A stretch of 64,000 nucleotides of DNA from Cryptomeria japonica (Eukaryota; Streptophyta; Pinopsida; Cupressales; Cupressaceae): the NCBI RefSeq assembly GCF_030272615.1, contig NC_081407.1, forward strand, positions 376,708,877 to 376,772,876, read 5' to 3'. The notes beneath the pieces are model-generated. The model saw only the letters and a list, made by a program, of their open reading frames with translations, did no database searches and was not told where the DNA came from. Of the stretch, positions 36,089 to 46,786 are shown piece by piece. Both the position numbers and the translations under genes were made by a program. The stretch's first letter is position 1; every line of letters starts with the position of its first letter.

Positions 36089-37286
36089 CTAACATCTAAG
36101 AAGTACACTGAGGACAATGAATGACAATGTGACTAGGCTGTCCACATGTGAAGAAATCTCTCCTAACAAACACTCTACTACCTGGTGTTGTACTCGACTA
36201 CTGACCACTGTCTCTACTAGAAGCTGGCTACGAACTCTATGCCAGCTAAGAAGGAGTAGGTCTCCTATCACGCTGATGATTGTGACTCCTATCAACCTGG
36301 AATCTGGCACCTCGAGCAAAGCTCTGTCCTTGAGAAAACCTCTTCTTAAATCGCTAACCACTATAAAAAGAAGAAGGATGGTTGCTAGCATATCCTATAG
36401 ACTGCTATTGTGGTTCTCTCACTATAGATCCTGTAATAGGTGCACTAACTGTCTGTCCTCCAATCGCTCCTCCTGATGCTAATGAAAGATTCTCCTCTAC
36501 TAGTCTTGCCTTCTCCATAGCTACCTCTAAGGTCTTAGGTCCAGGCATCCGAACCTCTCCAAGAATATGATCATTAAGACCTCTCACAAAGTGCTGAATC
36601 AATATCAGCTCATCATCTACATATCTAGCATACTGTCTAAGCTCAAAGAATCTGTGCTCATACTGCTCCACAACCATCCTCTGTTGTCTCAAATCATGGA
36701 ACTCATTGGCCTTCCTCTGCCTCCAATGATCTAAAAGGAATCTAGCATGAAACCACTCTAAGAATATCTCCCATGATATTGTTGCTATGTCCAGATGCAA
36801 CTTCTATTCCTCCATGTGCCACCATGTCATCGCAAAATCATGAAGATGCAAAATCGCACATCTCACCTTGGTGTTACTGTTACACTGGTGCATAGAAAAA
36901 CACCTACCTAAGTCCAATAACCATGTCTCTGCCTCCATGCCACTGCCTAAGCCATCAAAAGTAGGAGGATGAGTCCTATTCAGATCTTTGATGTGACTAG
37001 CTGCAAGTGCCTCCTGATTCCCCTCAATTCTCCTCCTAGGAGAATGTGAATGCTCTCTCTCTCGATTCTCCGAATGATGAGATCCCTCTTGCTAGTTCTC
37101 CTCCTATCTCGGTCCTAGGTGACCAAGAAGCTCCTGAAGCACATTCACCAACTGTGGAATCAGATCCTCTCTAGGCTGCTCCTGCTCTCATTCCTCATGG
37201 TGTGACTCTTCAGAAACCTTGGGGAGAGGGTTGCTATGAGTATGCATGCAACCAACATGACGATGATCTCTTCCCCTAATAGGCAT
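36089..37286 (-). pseudogene. Gag of gypsy B
   Basis: An ATG at 37286 opens a frame that reads to about 36089 with several stops. The clean part 36405-36800 has FLEWFHARFLLDHWRQRKAN followed by EFHDLRQQRMVVEQYEHRFFELRQYA, the retrotrans_gag core. Earlier residues include HPPTFDGLGSGMEAETWLLD. The knuckle near 36150 reads FFTCGQPSHIVIHC, missing its first Cys. ATG sits 160-175 bases from the PBS, as expected for a leader. Confidence 0.84.
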
Positions 37287-37444
37287 CTTATCTAAGAAAA
37301 ATGAAATGAAGACTATAAGCTAAACATCTAAGGAAACTATAACAAGAAAATAAATAGCAGGGATAAAACCACTGGGCTACCCCATGCCAAATACTAAAAT
37401 GCACAATGGACTGAATCAAATCTAGAGTACCCAGCATTGAACAT

Positions 37445-37459
37445 GGGCTCTGATACCAA
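37445..37459 (-). other. Primer-binding site of gypsy B
   Basis: The minus strand reads TTGGTATCAGAGCCC beside the 5' LTR, an initiator-Met tRNA PBS. Confidence 0.9.
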
Positions 37460-37461
37460 GT

Positions 37462-40400
37462 TGTAATGCTCGCCAAAATACCCTAAAGAACTTAAAACAA
37501 TAATATACAGATGCAGATAAAATTTTTTTTGTTATCATCTAATAGTAGCTACTACAACATATAACATCTCCATCTATTTACATTCATTAACCAATTAACC
37601 AATATGAACATACATCATTGCTCATTTCATCAATTAACGCAAGCGGAAATAACACAACATCAATAATCTTTCTCTAGGGTACTTTAACATCATTAATCAA
37701 TTCATTTCCACAAGCATACTACCCACACGATAGGTATATTACACCTTCATTAATGCATCATATTCTAATTCTTTAACAATGAAATATGCAACCTACAACA
37801 TTACTTTTTCCTCATGATATGCATAATTTCCTTTCTACCGATGCATCTATGTGAATCATTCCCATTTATTAAATCAATTAACATATTCTAACATTTTCAC
37901 TTATTAATCTATGAATATTCCTTTTTCAAGGTTATTTAACATTCTATTTAGCCTCTAAACAGTCCATGAAATAATACAACTAATCCATAAAGCAATTCCA
38001 TTCTATTCCAACTATAATCCACCTTATTTCCATGATTCATAAAATCGCATCTCTACAATAGTACAAATATAATATCTCTAAATTCCAATTATAAGTTCTC
38101 TTACAAATACGAGTACATTAAATACATCATGAGCATAGCTCTTTCTACTTACATGAATCCATCTACTATATACAAGAATATTGCATTACATGCATTTATC
38201 TTATCCATTACATAAATCTGCTACAAGGTACATCCATTGTACATCATGAAGAAGAATCCATATCCATGCAAGAAGAAATCCAAGAGAACATCCCAATGGC
38301 TAAAAAGCACCAACCTCCCGATCATGTAGAACCAAAGGAACCACCCCCCATGCTAGGAGATGACACAAGGCCTTAACACATACTCTAAACCTAAGGTGAC
38401 ATCTATAACCAAGGAGACTAACCATGTAAGGACTCTCAAGCAAGGACTCACACATACAATAAGAATGACTCCCAGAGGCATAAAGCTCATCAAAACATAA
38501 ATGCATCCAATAAGAATAATCACAAATAATAAAGGGGAAACACATGTAGGAGAGGAGTGTCATCACATGCCATCCTCATAACATAATAACATAATAACAC
38601 AAGGCACTAGCCTGATGGACATGTGGAGCCATCTCAACCTATGAGAGACTAAGGGAGATTAACTTACCATCTTCATCGCCTTCTCATGATTATCCTAAAA
38701 CATCCTCCCTAGGACTAAGTCATGAGGCACAAATCAATTTATCATCTTATTAATTAATCAAACTACCCAACCCATCAATTATTAGGTTATCACTTATTTA
38801 CAAATCACATAAAACTTCAATGTGCCCTAGCGGTCTAGACTTCATGCATCCTTACAAGGAACCTCATGCAAGCCTATCTCTCATGACCTCGGTCATCAAA
38901 AGGAAGCCCACTCATCGTAACATGGCCCAACAATAAAACAGAAGAGGCTCTACCATATAAATACATGAAATAATACTCATAGCAGCCAAAAACTTCCACA
39001 CATACTCTCAAAACATAAGCAAGGCTACAACAACATCAATAAAGCGAAATGAGCCTCTTGGATAGCAATAAACAAAGGCATATCAAGCCATAAAATGCTG
39101 CTATCAAATAAAGAATAACATCACAACAAGGCCTACTCACTTGCTGGTCCAAAACAACATAAAAATCATCTCAATCATCCATGGCCTATCCACATGGAAG
39201 AGAGTCTAAAATACCCACAATGGTATAGATAAATAAATATACATACAACCATCAAAATACACCCAAATTGTTAAAATCCGAATCTGGAAAATACTAACAA
39301 ACCTCAAATAAAGCCTCTCGTATGAAAATCAATTCGGGAAAATACTTCAAACATGACCCAAATGGAGAAAACACAAAACACAGGTAGGTTAGCACTTTTG
39401 CCCTGCATGACAACGCTTATGCCACACAAAACAATGCAAATGCAACACTAGACAAGTTCTTTGCATTCCAGAATCATGCATATACATTCTGAAACAACAG
39501 TTATGTTTCCAGATTCATGCTTATACATCCTAAGACAACACTTATGATGCATAGAGCAGTGCAAATGCATCATAGAACAATGCAAATGCAATAAATAACA
39601 ACACTTTTGCACAAAACTTATGAAAAATTCAGATAACTTTTGGGTGAAATAACAAATCATAGAATTAACAAAAATGCTCGAAAAACATATGGAAAGAGAT
39701 GCCCAGAAACAAAGAATACCTGGGTATACACACATTAAGATAACTCAAACTGTAAACCAAGATTTAGCCAAATATCTTCATGACATAAAAACAAACAGAA
39801 GTTTTACAAAACTCGCAGAGAATGAAATGAAGATAGTCCCAACATTCACAACTGAAGGACTCACCAAGGAAGACCAATCTCATCTCATAGAGGACAGGAT
39901 TAATCAACCAAATATTTCCACAACAAATTCACAGAGCCGTGAAATGTAGACACGAAAAAACCCAAAAAAAGGCATATTTTCCAGCAACTATACAAAACCC
40001 AAATAATATAAAGTTTCTCCCCACATATTTCACTTCAGCTATAATGAACTATAGAATAAGATATTATTTCAACCCAAACCCAAAACAATGCAGACACAAG
40101 CATACATGGAGAAGCCATTGAAAACAAATGCAAAGGAAAAGAAATCCAACCTGCAACCTGAAGTAATGGATTGAAGATGAAGAAGAGCTCCCACAAGCCA
40201 ACCAAATCCAATCCAAGCTTCCAGCCAAATCCAAGAGAGAAGAAATTCAAAGTCAAGAAGAAAACTTGCTAGAGAAAATTTCCAGAGAAGAGCCAAAAAG
40301 CCCCAAAAACCTCGTGAGAAAGAAAATAAAAAGCAACAATAATCCATAAACCCTAGCCTCAATCTCGACCAATCAAAATATTCTATTTTGAAGTATATTT

Positions 40401-41661
40401 TACCAACCTACCATATAATATAATTTATTCACCCATTTTGAATTCGGCCAATGAGACTGAAGGGGAGGTAAAGTAAATAAAATATACTTATTTAGCTAAG
40501 TGGGATTGTTTAATTTCTTTATTTAATTGAATGTGTTCATACACCCCACTTAGGAATAAAAGTCAAACTATTAAATAAATATAAGCTGAAAATAAATAAT
40601 CCAAAAAGGGGATTAAACTCAAATTAACCAAAAGCTAATAAAATAAATTAAAGAACCCAAATAAATGTAAGATATCAAATAAATATCAACCCATAGAAGG
40701 TCAAATAAATAATTAAATATTCAAATACCATTAAAGATTAAATCACAATATTAAATAATTATTAAACAACAATGAAGCTTATCAATTGTTAAATAATCAT
40801 AAAATCAATAAACATTAATTATCAAATAAATATAAATACGAGATAATTAAATATTTAGAACTCATAAATTAAATACTTAAAAATAAACATTACAAAATAT
40901 AAAACTAAACATCAAGAGCCACATAATTACTCTAACATAATCAAGTAAATCAATGGGCATACACTAAACTCACCAAACCAAAACACCAAACTTACTAACT
41001 GTCATGGCAAATTATGCCAAAACATTGACTACACATGGTGAACAACTTAGACCTAGCGTATGTGAGGGGAAGTCATGCTATCTCTGAACCACATAAGTCA
41101 TTGGAACTAAAGACACGCTCAGACCTATGAAGCCAGGTGGAGTCGATGTCTGGTACCTGCAAAATCCCGCAACCACAAAACAACAATACAACATATACAT
41201 ATACATATTTAGAACAAGCAAGTGATAGAGAATCACGATGACACATCCCGCTCGCAATGAGTGATGTGGAATTGTCTCTATCATGAAGATAGTCAAACAA
41301 TAGTCAAACACATATCATAAACATCTCATCATATGTAATCATGAAGTAGGGTTAGCATACTCATAATCATCATCAAAACCATGATAAATCTAATCTATCA
41401 ATAATCCATCACATACTGAGCATACAAAATCCATCGAGTACATATCTCATCAAATCACATGATGAATCATGATATTACCAACATCCATATAGATAATCAA
41501 AATAGCATATGTCCAATAGTGTCTAACATCAATCATAAGTCACTAAAAAAACATGAGTAATCATCATCCAAATCATCAAAATATAGTCTAGATAAGTCTA
41601 TCCAGCATAATATAAAAGTCAACTCTAGTCAAAATAAGTCAAATCAAGGGTTGACACTACA
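37462..41661 (-). repeat. 5' LTR of gypsy B
   Basis: This 4200-bp copy is about 45 bp longer than the 3' LTR because of small indels (for example ATCAACCCATAGAAGG at about 40686). It shares the degenerate tandem array (39400-39615) and AT-rich tract. Confidence 0.92.
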
Positions 41662-43311
41662 CTCATCAACTTCGAGGAAAACCAAATCTAATCAGATCTT
41701 GTCCGATCTGAGCACCCAAACAACTATTTGATCATCACTGCAATTGTCGTGCCTTCTTGATCATGCCTTCTATCTTTAGCAATCTGCTTTTTACCCTATT
41801 AGCTAATTTTTTGATCAATCACCAAGATTATTCTTGCAGTTTCCTTCATCCACCTTGATCTCCTCAATCATTCTTATCTGGCCCTCTGTTGTCCTCCAGA
41901 CCTCGATCCGCAAACCTTTGCAACGACTTTGCAAGACATCTAATAATTTACAAGATCTACCATTAATGTTGACCAACTCTGTAACTACCTCATCGGTGCA
42001 TATTCATTCTACCATTGCATGCAATTCCACCACCTTGACTCCATGTGGCATCCATCTTGACAAACTACCAGCTTGGATTGGTGTGTCGATTCAAATAGGA
42101 TCACCTACCAAACACTCAACCAGTTCTTCTTTTCTGTCGATTTACTAACCATGCCGATATCTTACACTTTACTGGTTAACTTCTTATGTCTGCTCTATGC
42201 TAAACTATCGGTGGAACTCCTTAACTAGTCACCAGACATATCTATCCAAGAATGCTCATTCTCATCGAGTGGGTAGTCTTCTACATCTGCACCTTTTCCA
42301 TATTACCGATGGACTTTCATGTTGGTAAGCACTCTTGATGGCACCATGTCATCACCCTTCAACAGACTTAATCTTCAATCTGGCTATTTTACTCTAATTG
42401 CATCTGCTCAGCTTAGCCTTCTCCCTAATCAGCCTGAATAACATCTCTATTAGTTTGTCAAGGTGACAAACTCATCATACTTCATTTGTTATGGTATCCC
42501 AACATGCCTTCTCTGTTGGTCCAGTGCATAATCTTGATTTCATGCACTCAAGGCATCCCTTTGTTTCATCGGTAGATCCGGTGTGAGCCTTCAAACACTT
42601 GCCTTTACCTCTTCTTTCTTATCTCATAGAACTATAATGCACATTATGCATAATAGGATATAAGCTCCACTTTACCAGCAGAGTGACACCTATGTCATCT
42701 GTATCCAACAATGCACTCATGTGACATCCCTATTTATGTAGTACATCTTCAAACGGACACATGTAATTAGGTGTGGGCACATTCACTATCAGCCATCTCT
42801 TCATATGGTGACTATATTCTTCATCCGATGGGAAACCTACTAATCTGCAATCTCACAACATACCAGTGATGAGTTCAATATTCTCTTGTAGTGTTGATGT
42901 GATTTAGGTAACATTCTGCCTCTTCATCACAAAGAACAGCTCAAGCACCTTTCTAATTCTGCTTGTTCACTTGTCATAATCTTGTCGGTTGATAACCACT
43001 CACTTGGTTGATTTGTCTTCTCCATGTCAACATATCACTTACTATTTGACATCATTTCCTTTTCAGTAATACACTGTACTAGTAACCTATCCATCTCATC
43101 CACACATGTCAGGCACTAACTTGTGTACCAGTGACTCCAGTGGTCATCCATTTGAATGGCATTCTCTTCCTTACCTTTCTGGTATTCTACAACACAAGGT
43201 GATATCAAAGATTTCTCATCATGTACTCTTGCATGTCAGTGTTTCACATACATCTCTCGTACAGGTAGTTATCCCACACAGGTTGATATCAATGACAACA
43301 CAATGCCAACA
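41662..43311 (-). repeat. 3' LTR of element C, segment 3 of 3
   Basis: It resumes the LTR after gypsy B and matches 47792-49428. It ends ATGCCAACA, the LTR start on the element's own strand. The three segments total 2674 bp including two 5-bp TSDs, against 2642 bp for the intact copy. Confidence 0.88.
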
Positions 43312-43445
43312 ATCTCCCCCTTTGGCATTTATGCCAACTCATGTAGTATCTAGCATACTACATAATCTCTCTCCCCCTTTGTATGATCCAATGGATTTTC
43401 ACTCAAGTAGTATGCAGTATACTACAAAATCGTTCTCCCCCTTTG
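43312..43445 (-). other. PPT region of element C with repeated PPT copies
   Basis: On the minus strand the priming PPT is AATGCCAAAGGGGGAGAT next to the LTR. Two more tracts lie at about 43367-43381 (AAAGGGGGAGAGAG) and 43432-43445 (TCAAAGGGGGAGAA). Confidence 0.8.
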
Positions 43446-45025
43446 ACAACAATGGGAAAGGGCACTATCAAGATATCATTCCTATTTGTATATACGGGTC
43501 ACTGACTGAATTATTTATTCCCCTTTATCTTCATTAAATGCATCTCCTCCTTTGATACCACTTATTACAATTTCCCAAATTACAACACTTGATATGTAGG
43601 ACTCAACCATCAACTAACACCAATTGAGTATGCAAATTTGATAACACTTGTTAAAACACTCAACTGCACAAGAATATGTCAGTGAATAGTACTCACCTGC
43701 TGGTCAGCCTACATCACCTCCCATCTGATCCCAAATTTATTTAGAATCAAATGTGATTGTACTATGAATACAACCAACCAATTTGTAGGCAGATACCCAT
43801 AACCATAAAATTCTCATGGGTATACTTACTGCAATTTCCATCATCTGTAGTTTGGGCAGATAGTATCTTTACAAGTTCATGTATGTCGACTCAACATCAT
43901 GAGCACTTGAACTCCCCTCGAGTCATACATCTCAGGTCCTCATCTCTGGTCAGGTCTAATATTGAGACACAAAACTTCACCATTTGCCGATTGAGTAGTG
44001 CATATGTGCTCATCTAATGATCTTTAGCTCCATCATATCCACCACAGTCTATGACATGATCCTGAATCCACACAATGCCATACAATGACATCACCATACC
44101 ATAAATTAAATCGATTAGCCCAAGAAATATGCATGTCTACATAATTAACCATCGGGCCAACATATGTCATTCAGGGCTTTTCCAATACCAACTGAGACAT
44201 AACCTCCACATTCCATGCTACTAGGGCTATTACAATGATCTCCAACCTCATTGTCTTGCATAACCTGTAAGTACCAGTTAGCAATCATGTCAGTTGGTAA
44301 CATCCTACATATACCAGTTTCCTGTACCAGTCCACTATCAATACCGGAGCACCTTCCTGTGACTCCTGTCATTTTGTGTCACCTTGTATCTAATTCCAAT
44401 TGTTACTCTCCATCCATTGACACATGCAATAGTAATTCAACTTTCAACAGTAGGTGTGGAGTCAAGGCACCTTCTACACACAGCTATCATCTCATTTTCT
44501 ACCTTCATATTGACATCACCTTGTTGATCTCCATGTTTACTTTCAAGTAAGTGGTGAATGATCTAGTCCATATACTACTCCCCCTGAGGTCCTACATCTC
44601 CTTTAGGCCTTAGGAGATATTAGTTGTGCATTGAATGCATAGTGTCAGTCCATGGTCTTCTTCCTCCATACCTGCTTGGTCTCATTCTTCTTCCCATTTT
44701 CAAGTTTGAGAACAAGTTTTTCCTTCTTCTTCTAATGGGTCCTTCCACTTCCTAATTCTTCTTCATAGTCGTAAGTAGTGCTATAGTAGCACAAAGCATC
44801 CATCCCAACTTCATGATTAGGGAATCTCTTGACATACCAATTTGACCATCTTCTCCTGGGCATGTTGTTGTGACTAGCAACCGAAACCGGTGAACCTCTT
44901 GCTCTTGCAGGGACATTTCTCTTTTGGTTCCATGCAAGTCTCTAACTTCCATATTCTCTCTATCCATCTTTTTTTAGAGCAAAGTTTCTAAACTGACCTC
45001 CATGTGACTACAAGTTCCTCTTCCT
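43446..45025 (-). other. Internal region of element C without recognisable pol
   Basis: About 1.6 kb lies between gag and PPT. Short open stretches exist on both strands, but none shows protease, integrase or RT motifs. The part next to gag (44700-45025) translates to basic, stop-broken sequence that could be the gag C-terminus. The rest is unassigned. Confidence 0.6.
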
Positions 45026-46713
45026 ACATTTGAACTTTCTATGGACAAATCCATTGCAGTAATAACATACAACATTTGCATTATTAAGGATAGCAAATGG
45101 ATTCTTTCTAGCATAGACGGGAGATGGGACATGCATGTGTCTACTTCTGCAAACATTTTTCTCATATGCATGATGTCTATGAGATCCTATATTATTCTTT
45201 CTAGATCTCTTTCTACATTCCTCTTCCCTATGGACATAAGTATTACATGCAAGGAAATAATCGGTAAAGGATGGAATATGACTTACAAATTTGTTCTACC
45301 ATGCATGAGGAGATCTTACCAGTTTAGCATCTCAATTTCTTCTTCTTTGAGGATGGATCCTTGGTTATCCATTCTATGCAACTCTTCCATACGATCCCTT
45401 CTTCTCCCACACTTTCTTTGTCCTTTGGTAGTAGCATTCCTTTGACCTCTTCTAGTAGGAGGTCCTCTTTGTTGTCTTCTCATGTTCCCACTTTCAGCGA
45501 AGCTGTCTTCTCCTATCTTCCCTTTTCCTTTGGGATCTGCATTGTTCCTCCTTCTTGCAGCACCTTTCCTCATTCTTCTCTACATGTCTTCACCAGTCAT
45601 GGTTCGGTCAACCTTCTTCCAAGGAACATTTTTTACTATGAAGGTCTATCCCTTGTTTTCTCCATTTGAGGAGACAAACAGAGTGTCATTGTGGGGGACA
45701 TTCTTGTTGGTGGAGCATTCACCGACACCACTTCCTAGACCTTCAGTGTCCCTTGCATGCTTTTGCTTCTTCAATATTTTGTCCAAGGCATCACTATTTC
45801 CATCAAACTGGATTCTTACCTTGAGCTCATCCTGACATTTCTCAAGGTCATTTCAGAGAATCTCCATTTCTACAACCAGCTACAAATATTATTTATCTTT
45901 AAATTCTAGCCTAGATGCTAGATCATTACTTCGACACTCCTTGGTACCTTCTTCTTGAGACCTCAACTTTGATATGAATTTATCAGACTCTTCAAGGCAT
46001 TTAGTTAACCGGTTCTGCTCCACTATAGCAACATTCTTGAATAGCTTGTATTCCTTTCTTACTCTACTAAGTTCTTCAAGTGCATTTACAAGCTCTCCTT
46101 CAAGATCAACTTCTGCTTCATCCTCTTCTTCACCTTCACTATCAAATAGATCTTGTTGGTTAGATCTATCTACCTTGTCTCCTTATTTTTCATCTTATTC
46201 ATTATCACTGCCAAACACATCATATCAATGGGATCTATCTCCATTATCCTCTTTTGATGTGTGCTTATCAATGTCTATCTCATGGGCCATGACGAGATGA
46301 GTCTCCTCATCATCATTGCTACTGCAACAATCTGATTTGCCTCTATCATCTGTGCATGTGTCTACTATATTTCTTTTCTCACTCTCACAAACTGATCCAG
46401 TAGTGGAAGGTTCATTTCCATAAAGATTATTTATTCTATCCCATAGACTCTTTGTCGATCTACACTTATCCACCTATCAGAGAATATCACTGGTGAGCCC
46501 ACTGAATATAGCCTTCATGGCTTCTTCATTGCACATGCATCTTCTTTCTTCTTCAAAGCCGATGGGAGGACATACATTCCTAGGGAGACTATTAACAACT
46601 GACATCCATACATCAAACCCTAGAGAGGACAAGTAGACTTCCATTATACAACTCCAAATAGAATAGTTTGAACCATAAAAAACTAGAGTAGGAATTGACA
46701 CAAAACAAACCAT
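45026..46713 (-). pseudogene. Copia-type Gag of element C
   Basis: The N-terminal part (46477-46713) has FYGSNYSIWSCIMEVYLSSL and ISGLTSDIL-like sequence, the DUF4219 start of Copia gag. After a TGA-TAG pair at 46474-46479 the same frame gives CRSTKSLWDRINNLYG. Then come an acidic Asp/Glu region, a coiled-coil-like segment (about 45850-46140, ELVNALEELSRVRKEYKLF), an Arg/Lys-rich segment (45316-45573) and a CCHC knuckle CYYCNGFVHRKFKC at 45026-45067 with all four ligands. Several stops and frame changes break it. It is a capsid gene with no pol. Confidence 0.75.
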
Positions 46714-46772
46714 TGTGTCCTTAAGCTAGAGTCTACCCAAGTGAGATAAAACTTGAAAAATAGGGTACCTAC

Positions 46773-46786
46773 GCTCTGATAACAAT
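46773..46786 (-). other. Primer-binding site of element C
   Basis: The minus strand reads ATTGTTATCAGAGC beside the LTR. It is the initiator-Met type with one change (TGGTATC to TGTTATC). Confidence 0.8.

Larger units (their letters stand above)
21877..41661 (-). mobile_element. Ty3/gypsy element B with 4.2-kb LTRs
   Basis: The LTRs are 4155 bp (21877-26031) and 4200 bp (37462-41661), with an exact TSD CTCAT at 21872-21876 and 41662-41666. PBS beside the right LTR and PPT beside the left show a minus-strand element. Its own internal region is about 4.8 kb, interrupted by Copia-2. Domain order is gag, protease, RT, RNase H, integrase. The style resembles the Tekay/Del chromovirus lineage, from the integrase end (RLALPPSLSRIHDVFHVS) and the long LTRs. 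No intact gene remains. Confidence 0.92.

Noticed and set aside
36089-36476. Opposing open frames near the gypsy B zinc knuckle
   Set aside because: They are in other frames than the gag reading and carry no domain. The gag frame runs through this region with stops.
43106-45835. Plus-strand open frames in element C, some with many Ser and Leu
   Set aside because: PBS and PPT place the coding strand on minus. These frames are antisense to the gag remnants and show no motif.
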